A DNA stretch of 10,491 nucleotides from Larix sibirica (Eukaryota > Streptophyta > Pinopsida > Pinales > Pinaceae), in NCBI GenBank assembly GCA_004151065.3, contig NWUY0300012245.1, forward strand, positions 40,193 through 50,683, in the 5' to 3' direction. Shown here piece after piece: positions 1-7,525 of this stretch. Both the position numbers and the translations under genes were made by a program. Each line of letters starts with the position of its first letter. Position 1 is the stretch's first letter. Under the pieces are notes generated by a model that saw only the letters and a program-made list of their open reading frames with translations, ran no database searches and was not told the DNA's origin.

Positions 1-829
1 TGTAAAAAATCCCAGGTGGGTATAGTATTTTCAAGGACATTCCACATAAAAAGACGATGTTTCAATGGGCAGTTTATCTTCCAGATTTTTTTCCACCACC
101 CTACCAACTCACGTGGATTCAAAAAATATCACAGGCTGATATATCCATCCTTTGGTGTGTACAGGCCATTTGGGGCACCTTCCCATACCAAGCAGTCATC
201 CCTGTCCCGGATGTGTATATGTGATCGATTTAGTGCACCGTAATATGACCTCAATTCCACCCGCTCAACCACAGATAGTGCCAATGTTTCAGCATCTACC
301 CATGTCTGATTCCACGGGTGTATCCAATCCGGAACAACCAGTTGAGATAAGTAATTAATACCCAAATCCCGCAGAGAAATAATCAGTTCACCTGATAAGA
401 TGTGACTACCAACACTCCCAAACCAGGGATCCACCCCAACACAAAGGGCCTGTCCATTCCCAACATTCCAAGCAAGCAGGTCTCCTACCACAGGGAAAGA
501 TTTGATGACAGCTTTCCAAATAACAGAACAACCATTATGTGACTTATCCACCGACCGCACCCATTCCACAATTGATACAGGGGCAATATACTTCCGAATG
601 ATAACTTTAGCCCAAAGGCTCTCAGATTTCAACAATCTCCACACCCCTTTTGCTGCCAGAGCCTTTGCGAAAAGATGAATATTTTTAAGACCCCACCCCC
701 CTAAGGATTTTGGAATGGTGATCTTCTGCCATCGAACCCATGGGGAAACATAGTCTCCCTTGCCGCTCCATAGGAAACGAAAGCATAATTTTTGAGCTTT
801 CTCCAGTGTTCCTTTTGGAATCCATGAGA
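1..829 (-). pseudogene. LINE (L1-type) ORF2 fragment: end of reverse transcriptase plus start of zf-RVT domain
   Basis: This is the C-terminal part of a plant non-LTR retrotransposon polyprotein, which in an active element copies its RNA into a nicked chromosomal target. Read on the minus strand, the conceptual protein shows the block FRFLWSGKG (near 760-780), then GGWGLKNI (near 680-701), the usual end of the plant LINE reverse transcriptase region. A long linker with WVRSVDKSH and GNGQALCVGVDPW follows. An in-frame TGA at 129-131 interrupts the frame; past it the same frame continues to the left edge with WWKKIWKINCPLKHRLFMW, a clear zf-RVT signature. The Cys/His residues of that domain would lie beyond the window. 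Polymerase motifs are absent because the 5' side ends at the N at 830. The only lesions inside 1-829 are the TGA and the truncations, so the copy is less decayed than its neighbours. The family assignment is secure; the clade within L1 is not. Confidence 0.9.
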
Positions 830-830
830 N
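830..830. other. Ambiguous base (N) at a LINE junction
   Basis: This is the only N in the window, and it sits exactly at the boundary of the duplicated 84-bp segment. It probably marks a join or unresolved gap rather than a single uncertain base, so distances across it should not be trusted. Confidence 0.9.
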
Positions 831-914
831 GGGAAAGAATTGATGACAGCTTTCCAAATAACAGAGCAACCATTATGTGACTTATCCACCGACCGCACCC
901 ATTCCACAATTGAT
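831..914 (-). repeat. Second copy of an 84-bp LINE segment directly after the N
   Basis: Positions 831-914 match 493-576 at 82 of 84 bases in the same orientation; the differences are at 839/501 and 855/517. In the LINE frame both copies encode the stretch with VEWVRSVDKSH and VIWKAVI. Here the segment lies upstream of reverse transcriptase sequence that should precede it, and in another frame, so it is out of order. The match starts immediately after the N and stops abruptly at 914/915. This could be an assembly gap joining two LINE copies, with 914 as the 5'-truncation point of one, or a false duplication from gap filling. Confidence 0.9.
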
Positions 915-1301
915 TTTATGGGATGTGTGTTATTAATGGATAGTCGAGTTCTTAACTGCTAAGTGTAGCATGCCATGTGATCGCATTAAACGTGAGTTAG
1001 CGGTACTCAATTGTCTCCTCGTTGTGGCTTCTCATCCACCATTGGATATACTGCTTGGGATCGTAACTACCCTATGCAGGGTTTATTCGGACAAAAGACC
1101 TCTGAACGGGTGCATTCATGTTTTTGGTTTTGGGAGGGTTACGCTACTGCGCAATGGAGCCTCGACTCTGTGTAGAGCTTCCCAGGTTATGCAAATGCAA
1201 TGTTTGAATGAATGTTAACCCTGTAACTATTTGCATGAACATGACATCCTCCATATGGAGTGTTCGCAGATCTTGTTGAGTACCCAAGCATGCATGTCAT
1301 C

Positions 1302-1322
1302 CACGTGTTTCAATATAAATAG
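1302..1322 (+). promoter_or_regulatory. Possible promoter: G-box followed by TATA box
   Basis: CACGTG at 1302-1307 is a plant G-box core and TATAAATAG at 1314-1322 is a good plant TATA box. The two are closer together than in most promoters, and no convincing reading frame starts downstream. If real, the promoter may belong to an LTR rather than a host gene. Confidence 0.3.
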
Positions 1323-2109
1323 ATTTCCAAGACATGGAAGGGCTACGACAATTAGAAGAAGGTGGAACAAGGAACGCATCATTCGTACGAGTTCTTCACA
1401 CATTCTTACCATAACTGTCTACTAATAATTGGAATTAATGGTGATCCTTGTCTAGTCTAAAGGTGGGGTTTTGTTAGCAATGGAAGTGAATCAAGGAGAG
1501 AAAAAGTCTTGAAGATCTGTGGTCATACGTGACTCTATCTTCGCTTAGTAGAATAAGAATTTCCTATTAGACAGGTCATGTTTTCTCTTTTTGTTGGTGG
1601 ATTTAGTTTTGCAACTTTTGGAATTTCTAAGCAAACCTCCCTTTCAAGATGGGGTCTGCTTTGTTGTTGATATTTGTGGGTTATCTTTGTTACATGACAC
1701 CTGTAGTAGAGTGGAAATCTCTTGTTTTAATTTTTTACTGCTCTAGTGTTGCTTGCCTCTCTCCAATTTAGTCTATGTTGATGTTCTTGAGCAACTCTAG
1801 TCTTTTGAGTTTCTCCTAGTTCAACAAACTAGGATTTTATAGGGATTATCTCTTAGTGTTGGTACAAGAATTGAGGTAGTTTTCCTTCTACTGGTTTGGA
1901 TACATGCTCTTGGTTGCTTCTCTTTGATGCTACTAGGATATTGATTTCTCCAGCAATAATGGGAATTGCCATGGGGACATTCATGAAATTTGCAAGGTTC
2001 TAGGGAGGCATGAAGACTACATCAATAAGAATAAAATGCCCATATTTTCAATCAATACCAAGGTTCATGGAAATAACACCAATGCACTTCTCAAAATGCT
2101 ATGATTATG

Positions 2110-2114
2110 CAAAT
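2110..2114. repeat. Target-site duplication, left copy (CAAAT)
   Basis: The five bases before the 5' LTR are CAAAT and the five after the 3' LTR (5002-5006) are AAAAT. Five bases is the usual size for Ty3/gypsy and Ty1/copia insertions. One mismatch fits an old insertion, but such a short AT-rich match has some weight of chance. Confidence 0.55.
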
Positions 2115-2415
2115 TGTAACATACCTAAGTATATTACTAACATAGTTCTCAATTATTTATATTTTTCATATTTTATATATGTGTGTGTGTGTGTGTGTGT
2201 TTATTTATTTATTAATTAATTGTGATTATTAGTTGTCGTATCCTCCCCGATGGACACAACTTATCAATTATGTGTATTATATATAGCCACCACATGTATA
2301 CCGGGAAAACAAGTTATGATTTATAAATAATGAATATTTATTCTTATATGAATTATATATGTTAATATATGTTATTAGGGATGCTAAGCTCAAGTGACCC
2401 ATTGGGTTCCTTGCA
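2115..2415 (+). repeat. 5' LTR
   Basis: It begins TGTAACATACC and ends CCTTGCA, so it has the TG...CA termini of LTRs. It aligns along its whole length with 4737-5001, with about 26 mismatches over roughly 260 aligned bases by hand count. It also has a (GT)10 insert at 2181-2200 and about 10 extra bases near 2370. TATATATAG at 2278-2286 is a candidate TATA box for the element's own promoter. The left boundary could be a few bases further left. Confidence 0.85.
2181..2200 (+). repeat. (GT)10 microsatellite inside the 5' LTR
   Basis: Ten GT units are present here and absent from the matching place in the 3' LTR, so the run grew after insertion or was lost from the other LTR. Confidence 0.9.
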
Positions 2416-2417
2416 AT

Positions 2418-2430
2418 TGGTATTAGAGCT
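2418..2430 (+). other. Primer binding site for initiator methionine tRNA
   Basis: TGGTATTAGAGCT starts three bases after the 5' LTR. The standard plant site is TGGTATCAGAGC, complementary to the 3' end of initiator tRNA-Met; here one C has become T. This is where minus-strand DNA synthesis would start, and it fixes the LTR boundary and the element's orientation. Confidence 0.9.
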
Positions 2431-2493
2431 AGGTTGTTGATCGTGGCTTATTTTGCTCATGGAGGCCCATGTCCAAAAGGGAGGAAACTAAAA

Positions 2494-2572
2494 AAGAAAA
2501 GAAGAAGAAGAAGAAGTTAAAAAATAAACTAAAGAAATGAAATAAAAGAAAAAGAAAGTAAAAAAGAAACAG
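2494..2572 (+). repeat. Purine-rich leader with GAA microsatellite
   Basis: This stretch after the primer binding site is almost all A and G, with a GAA run at about 2500-2516. It lies in the untranslated leader before the first reading frame and shows no coding sense. Confidence 0.7.
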
Positions 2573-2610
2573 AACCAACCCATGGTTTTCTAAAACCAAC
2601 ACATGGTTTT
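2573..2610 (+). repeat. 17-bp direct repeat, two copies, 21-bp spacing
   Basis: AACCAACCCATGGTTTT at 2573-2589 recurs at 2594-2610 with one change (CCC to CAC). Each copy contains AACC...GGTT around CATG, so each can fold on itself. It lies in the leader of the LTR element. Confidence 0.75.
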
Positions 2611-2777
2611 ATATTTAATTCAATCACTAAAAATATATTTAATTGGAAAAGTATTTTCCAATGTGAAAAATGAGGTCTTTTATTAAAGAGTTTTATAAAG
2701 GATTATTACAATGATATAATATAAAAAAAAAAATTAGAAATTTTTAATAAGAGTGTTTACACAAATTGAGAAATACG

Positions 2778-4019
2778 ATGAACCCATATAAGTCATTTTT
2801 CATGACGAAATGTCCCTTTTGTGAAAAGAGACTAAATGGATGATGACTGTTAAAAGACCCACAAGTCGCTTTTGTCCATATTGTGATAAAAGTTATACTC
2901 TAATTGAATATCTAGATGTTACAAAAATGCAGTTGCAGATTAAAAGACTAGAAGATGAACTAGTTAAACAACAAGAAAAGTGTAGAGGTCTCGAAGAAAA
3001 AGAAGACGAAAATTTGCGCTTAAAAATTCATGGCAATAAATTATTGTCACAAATTAGGAGATTAAAGGATACGAGGCAGGACATTCATAGACTTGAACAA
3101 GAGAATCAATATCTCAACAAGAAGTTATCAGAAAAAAAGGAGAAGAAGCTTCTACCCTAAAGGACCTTAATAAAAAAATGTTAGAGAAAATCAAAAGTCT
3201 AAGAAAAGAAAAAACAAAGAATTTTGACTTACAAGTTAAGGATCAAGCTTCGATTCGTCAAGATGTCGCAATTAAGTTTGTTCGATAATTTCAAAAGAAG
3301 CAGGATCAAAATAAAAATATTGACAAAATCTTGTCAAATAAAGATAAAAATATTAACCGTTTAAAGAATCACAGTTAATTTCTACTCACACAAATAAATA
3401 AACTAAAACCTAATGATATACAAATCTTTAAGGTCGATAAGGAAACCTTAACCGATCCAATGGAATCATGGAAGTTCTTATAAATTGTATATGGAAATAA
3501 ATGAATCTCAACAGAAGAACTCAAAACTCAAAATCAAAGTTTATCTGACGGGAAAATAGAACACCACTACATCCCCTGACCCTGACAACATGCTACTAGT
3601 CTATCGCACTACAAAGGATGGAAAATGTTGAACTCATCACAAGGGATAACTTCATATTTGCGCGTCTTTGCTCCAATCAAGTTGAGCCAACACTAGGAAT
3701 TGACCCAAATCACGACATGGATCTTGCCAACAAGAAGAAATAAGCACAGGTTCAACAATTTCGAAAGTGCCTTGCAATTGGCAAGACACAAAATTACCAC
3801 TTTGATTCTCGTATCGAACTCCTCTAGAAGATCAACGTGACAAATTTGGATAACGACGTGCCAGAATTGGATGATCTTTTGACACCTGTTCTCAACTTGT
3901 CAACCGTCATGGGGAGCAATATATCACAGCCTGCAGATGCACACTTGGCTTTCGTTTTATCTCAAACAAACTGCAGTCAACAAAACTTCAGATTGATTTC
4001 AATATTTGCAACAAATTGA
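2778..4019 (+). pseudogene. Decayed ORF of the LTR element: two CxxC pairs, long coiled coil, unknown C-terminal part
   Basis: The product is not recognised. The reading starts at ATG 2778 with KCPFCEK, shifts frame near 2841, and continues from ATG 2840 with RFCPYCDKSY. The two CxxC pairs, about 16-17 residues apart, resemble a zinc ribbon. An open 106-codon stretch (2840-3160) follows, mostly charged coiled coil rich in K, E, L and Q. The coil carries on in another frame from about 3145 to 3576 with stops at 3286, 3376, 3481 and 3502. A third frame from ATG 3618 to the stop at 4017-4019 has internal stops at 3741 and 3825 and contains VPELDDLLTPVLNL. Joined conceptually this is about 410 codons. 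It has no CCHC knuckle, protease or pol motif. It may be a highly divergent gag replacement or a captured host gene. That it was once coding is likely; function is unknown. Confidence 0.55.
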
Positions 4020-4434
4020 TGACCAGAATTATGATTATTGTATCTTTCCGATTTTGGCTCTCTGCCACGACCATTCTTTTATTTAATACATTTACCTGTT
4101 TTTGTTTAAAAAAAAAAACTCAAAATCAAAGTGACATTACAAAGGAAGTTTCATTGGTGAATGAGCATCCAGAAATTAAGTTGAATCAAAGTGACAATAT
4201 AAAGGAAGTTTCATTAGTGAATGAACATCCATAAATCAATTTGAAGCCACAATTAAATGACACGTCGACATACCAGATTTAGTGAAGGTTGAAGTGCCAT
4301 CACTCACTACTAATTTAGAAATCTCCACACCAGTAAATACAAAAATGTCAAATTCCAACATGTCAACTCAAGTACATGATGAACATTTTAAACCAAAGTT
4401 TATGAAAGATCAACATATTAGCACATCACATTGA
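4019..4434 (+). pseudogene. Second decayed ORF of the LTR element with hydrophobic N-terminus and 20-residue repeat
   Basis: The product is not recognised. ATG 4019-4021 overlaps the TGA (4017-4019) of the preceding frame by one base. The first 30 or so residues are hydrophobic (IMIIVSFRFWLS, ATTILLF) and could be a signal anchor or membrane segment. Then comes a hydrophilic part with two 20-residue repeats built on KEVSLVNEHP. A stop at 4232-4234 falls in the second repeat; the same frame runs on to a TAG at 4280, after which another frame is open from 4276 to the TGA at 4432 (PVNTKMSNSN region). A membrane segment in this position recalls env-like ORFs of some plant gypsy elements, but no similarity supports that. 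Confidence 0.4.
4124..4243 (+). repeat. 60-bp tandem repeat, two units, in frame
   Basis: Units are 4124-4183 and 4184-4243 with 7 mismatches in 60 by hand count. Sixty bases is 20 codons, so the duplication keeps the reading frame of the surrounding ORF and repeats the peptide KEVSLVNEHP. Confidence 0.9.
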
Positions 4435-4721
4435 ATCCCTAATTACAGGAAATGGAGCACACAAAAATCAACATACACATGCTAGCAATTCTCTCACATA
4501 TTACTAAATTCGAACATCTATACATCCCAAAAGCAATGCTAAGGAAGATCGAATCAAGACTCTTTTCATCAAATAGTTCCATAGAAGATTCATTTAGGGT
4601 GGATTAATCCTTATTTGATGCAACAATATTGATTAAGGATTAGAACAAGATATTGTTCTGTGTCTTCAACTATATTATGTAAGCGACAATTATAGAAGAC
4701 GTTTTGAGGACAAAGCATTTT

Positions 4722-4731
4722 GAAAGAGGGA
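4722..4731 (+). other. Polypurine tract
   Basis: GAAAGAGGGA lies just before the 3' LTR, where the primer for plus-strand DNA synthesis is expected. Five bases (TGACT) separate it from the LTR start chosen by alignment; if the LTR starts at TG 4732 the tract abuts it directly. Confidence 0.7.
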
Positions 4732-4736
4732 TGACT

Positions 4737-5001
4737 TATAATATACCTAAGTATATCACTAACATAGTTCTCAATTATTTATATTTTTCATATTATATAT
4801 TTATTTATTAATTATTTGTAATTATTAGCTATCATATCCTTTATGAGGGACACAACATATCACTTACGTGTATTATATATACCCACCACATGTATATTGG
4901 GAAAACAAGTTATGATTTATAAATAATAAATATTTGTTCTTGTATGGATTATATATGTTATTATGGATGCTAAGGTCAAGTGACCCATTAGGTTCCTTGC
5001 A
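4737..5001 (+). repeat. 3' LTR
   Basis: It pairs with the 5' LTR and ends TTCCTTGCA. The expected TG at its start has become TA (TATAATATACC against TGTAACATACC); an alternative start is the TG at 4732, right after the purine run. TATATATA at 4874-4881 matches the TATA position of the 5' LTR. AATAAA at 4925-4930, about 45 bases downstream, could serve as a polyadenylation signal; the 5' LTR has AATGAA there. Confidence 0.85.
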
Positions 5002-5006
5002 AAAAT
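5002..5006. repeat. Target-site duplication, right copy (AAAAT)
   Basis: This is the partner of CAAAT at 2110-2114, with one difference. It lies directly after the terminal CA of the 3' LTR. Confidence 0.55.
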
Positions 5007-5669
5007 CCTTTTCCAATAGAAGCAAGAAGTCAATATTGGAGGCAAACTACTCTATGATGAGGAACATGGTTTGTAATCTTAGTAAGGGTTCTCACTTAAT
5101 AGCCTCCAACCAAATAATGGTCATGGGTTCTGCACTTAGTGAATTTCAAGAAGAAGAAACAATTCACATATGTTAGAGCACATAAAATTGGAGAAGCAGA
5201 AACCTTAACCCACCAATGTCAAAGAAAATGAGGTGCACACCAAGCATGCTTTTTAGTAATTTCAATTTATCGTATGCTATGTAAATCTCTGAAAGAAATC
5301 CCTAGTGCTTGATACTAGCTACTTTACTGAAGTTTGCCTCAATGGACAACTTCTATTTTGTATTATCATGCTAACTAGCTTTGTTGCAACTTATTTTTAA
5401 TATGATAGATCACCATTTATGGTTTTTTTAAAACTTGGTTATAGTGCCCTAATATTTGGCTTAGCCAAATATACTATGTTGATCTTCATTGTTCATAGTT
5501 TACAAATACGTGTATAGATATATAATAACTAAGAATCAAGATATTGTTCATGATCCAAGTCCCACATTCATTGTTCAAAAAAGGTGGCTTCTCAAATTTT
5601 CCTATAGGTAGCTATTCACAATAAACAAAAGAAAGAAACAAACTCTTACATTAAAAGGAAACAAATTAC
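5007..5669. other. Unassigned spacer between LTR element and CACTA-like element
   Basis: This AT-rich stretch carries no recognisable gene. A short open frame up to 5176 begins inside the 3' LTR and resembles nothing known. A strong hairpin lies at 5441-5477. It is likely part of the older DNA into which the LTR element inserted. Confidence 0.5.
5441..5477. other. Perfect 10-bp inverted repeat with 1-base loop and an outer 5-bp stem
   Basis: ATATTTGGCT (5452-5461) and AGCCAAATAT (5463-5472) are perfect reverse complements around one T. An outer pair, ATAGT (5441-5445) and ACTAT (5473-5477), extends the fold with a 6-base bulge on one side. No coding sequence or T-run makes it look like a functional terminator; its role is unknown. 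Confidence 0.75.
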
Positions 5670-5684
5670 CACTACTAGGAAATG
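5670..5684 (+). repeat. Left terminal inverted repeat of the CACTA-like element
   Basis: CACTACTAGGAAATG is close to the common plant CACTA terminus CACTACTAGAAAA. It pairs imperfectly with 7804-7818. Confidence 0.5.
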
Positions 5685-5904
5685 TATTTTAATGTATGGG
5701 CCAAAATCTTCCAAAAAACATTCACTAAAATCTTCACAATCCATAGCGAAGGTTTTTTTGTATTTGTTACTAAAGACTTTTACAAAGATTTTGTGGAGGT
5801 TTTTGGTTGGTGGGCATAGCTTTTTTTATATGCCAATACGAATATGGAGCAGAAATGCAAAAAAGTGATGTAGTGACACAATTCTCTAAAATATATTCGT
5901 ATCA

Positions 5905-6030
5905 TCAATGTTCCAAGGCAAAATGTAGCACTAATGCACCAAATCCAAAATGAAGTACTAATGCTCCTAGCTCAAAAGTAGAGCACCGATGCTTTGATTT
6001 TAAATTGGAGCACCACCTCTCTTGGAAAAA
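5905..6030. repeat. 27-bp degenerate palindromic repeats, array A
   Basis: The GAGCAC-like core recurs at 5926, 5953, 5981 and 6008, spacings of 27, 28 and 27. The consensus of all arrays is GGAGCACTAGTGCTCC (a perfect palindrome) followed by AAGGCCAAAGT. On the minus strand the period keeps frame and gives a 9-residue repeat, GALVLHFGF then GALVLHFAL. Confidence 0.8.
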
Positions 6031-6229
6031 TTGAACAAGGTATTTTTGCTTTGAAATAGGTATGAAGCATTGGTGTACTATTATCAAAAATTAATTAATA
6101 ATCAACTATTAATGAATAATTCTTAGTCATTATACAACTTGTTAATAGTGCATTTACTATTTTTTATGAGTTTTTAGTATTGATTGGTTAAATTTAATGT
6201 GTTCATGATTGCTTTTATTGGTTTAATCC

Positions 6230-6345
6230 AACGTCCAACTTCAGTGCTCGAAGATCAACATGAGACATTGTTACTCAAAATATAGCGTGTAACACTAGTG
6301 CTTCAAGGCCAAAGTGGAGCACACGTACATCTAGATAAATAGAGT
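6230..6345. repeat. 27-bp degenerate palindromic repeats, array B
   Basis: Cores at about 6262, 6290 and 6317 keep the 27-28 bp spacing. The best unit reads AACACTAGTGCTTCAAGGCC then AAAGTGGAGCAC. Confidence 0.7.
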
Positions 6346-6861
6346 GAAACATTGCACGATCAAGTAAAATCACATGCAAATAAAAGGACCTAGAAAGCCC
6401 ATTAAACTTGCACCCATGTTGCGTAAAAATGCATTGCTTGCTAGGTTAATCTCTCTCCTCAACTTCCATGCTTGCTACTATAAAATCCAAATAAAATTCA
6501 TCATTAAATTTACAAAATATATGTAAAACCCAAAAACCAAAAAAAAACAATTGAATAAGAATTGTAGAAGAGTAATGAGAAATGAAAAAATTATTAGAAA
6601 AACCTACAAACTATTAGTCATTCAACCATGTAACCTATACCCCCCAAAAAGTAATAATGCATTTTTAACCAAGAAACATAAGATATGTCATAGAAAATCT
6701 TTAAACCCTTAAAAACAAAGAAGATAATGATGAAACAAACCTCATATTCCTTTGCTCTCGTGTAAAATGTAGAAGTGAAATAAATCCTATCCTTTCATAC
6801 TTTTTAAAATGTCATATTATAGCTTTTCTGACCTCTTTTAATAAGTTTAAAATAAAAAAAA

Positions 6862-7003
6862 TTGTTCATTGCATCGATGTACGAAGAGCACCAATATTTC
6901 CTGAACTAAGTAGATCAATGATGCTCCAATTATATTTGTTCATTGCATCGGTGTATGAAGAGCACCAATATTCCCTGAACTAAGTAGATCATTGATGCTC
7001 CAA
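6862..7003. repeat. Two 68-bp near-identical copies at 74-bp spacing
   Basis: Copies are 6862-6929 and 6936-7003, with 4 mismatches in 68 bases. Each begins TTGTTCATTGCATCG and ends GATGCTCCAA, and each contains GAGCACCAAT, so they look like a longer variant of the 27-bp family, duplicated more recently. Confidence 0.9.
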
Positions 7004-7014
7004 GACAATAGTGG

Positions 7015-7170
7015 ACGTTCAATGCACCTAAACCAAATTGGAGCTACAATTTTTTGGTGCACAATATAGTTCAACTAAATCAATATGGTGCACTTGTGCT
7101 CCAGGACCAAAGTAGAGCACTAGTGCTCCAAGCCCAAATTGGAGCACTGTGACTTTGGGAAATTGCATGA
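7015..7170. repeat. 27-bp degenerate palindromic repeats, array C
   Basis: Cores at 7088, 7115 and 7142 are spaced exactly 27 bp. This array holds the clearest palindrome, GAGCACTAGTGCTC at 7115-7128. Confidence 0.85.
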
Positions 7171-7224
7171 ATCTACAAAAGGATATAGAAATAAGGTCAT
7201 ATGGTGCACCAAAATTAACCTAGA

Positions 7225-7350
7225 GAAAATTGGAGCATTGGTGCTTCGAGATTGAATTGGAGCATCAATGCCCAAGGCAAAAGTGGAGGGCTAATTCTCC
7301 AACAAAGAAATAGAGCACCAATGTTGTAAGGCCAAAGTGGTCCACCAAGG
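7225..7350. repeat. 27-bp degenerate palindromic repeats, array D
   Basis: Cores at 7232, 7260, 7286, 7313 and 7340 give spacings of 28, 26, 27 and 27, five units in a row, diverged in sequence but regular in spacing. Confidence 0.8.
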
Positions 7351-7436
7351 TACGTTAGGTTATTTCTATATAATGCATGTTGATCATGGAGGATTGATGT
7401 GCTTAGTTAGACCAATGTGGACCACCATTATACCAT

Positions 7437-7525
7437 GACCAATTTGGAGCATTCGTGCTTCAAGACCAAAGTCCAACACCAACGTGCCAATACCAAAGTG
7501 GCGAACCAATCACATTTTTGGATTA
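7437..7525. repeat. 27-bp degenerate palindromic repeats, array E
   Basis: Cores at 7447, 7474 and 7501 are spaced exactly 27 bp. Later stretches to about 7640 (GACCAAAGTGCAACAATG near 7594) look like further decayed units. Confidence 0.7.

Larger units (their letters stand above)
915..2114. other. Unassigned region, possibly including an unpaired LTR or promoter at its left end
   Basis: No recognisable protein, RNA gene or internal repeat was found here on either strand; open stretches are under about 82 codons and resemble nothing known to me. The first 500 bases have an LTR-like layout: TG-rich start just after the LINE junction, G-box and TATA box near 1302-1322, then about 100 bases to a change in character near 1430. 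No second copy lies in the window, so an LTR cannot be shown. Positions 1440-2114 are T-rich with many stops and could be spacer or decayed element sequence. Confidence 0.4.
2115..5001 (+). mobile_element. Non-autonomous LTR retrotransposon, complete but old
   Basis: Two direct repeats of about 300 and 265 bp flank a 2.3-kb interior. A primer binding site follows the left LTR and a purine tract precedes the right one, so the element runs on the plus strand. The 5-bp flanks are CAAAT (2110-2114) and AAAAT (5002-5006), a target duplication with one change. The right LTR is preceded by TTTTGAGGACAAAGCATTTT and then a purine run, an arrangement familiar from plant Ty3/gypsy 3' ends, so I infer gypsy ancestry. 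No protease, reverse transcriptase, RNase H or integrase motif was seen in any frame; the interior holds other decayed reading frames. It is too long for a TRIM and shorter than a typical LARD. It must have relied on pol supplied by another element. Confidence 0.85.

Noticed and set aside
16-358. Two plus-strand open frames over the LINE
   Set aside because: They are antisense shadows of the minus-strand LINE frame and have no family features.
685-909. Two extra minus-strand frames crossing the N
   Set aside because: They read LINE sequence in the wrong frame on one side of the junction; the 685-909 frame is not a separate protein.
1428-1455. Primer binding site after the possible LTR at 923-1430
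   Set aside because: ATTGGAATTAATGG matches the initiator-Met site at only about 7 of 12 positions, no better than expected by eye for chance.
2010-2219. 69-codon plus-strand frame
   Set aside because: It crosses the 5' LTR boundary and ends in the GT microsatellite, so it is a chance fusion.
4934-5176. 80-codon plus-strand frame
   Set aside because: It starts inside the 3' LTR and runs into flanking DNA; no recognisable domain or support.
5905-6087. 60-codon minus-strand frame with GALVLHF repeats
   Set aside because: The open frame comes from the 27-bp repeat, whose length is a multiple of three; it was kept as a repeat, not as a gene.
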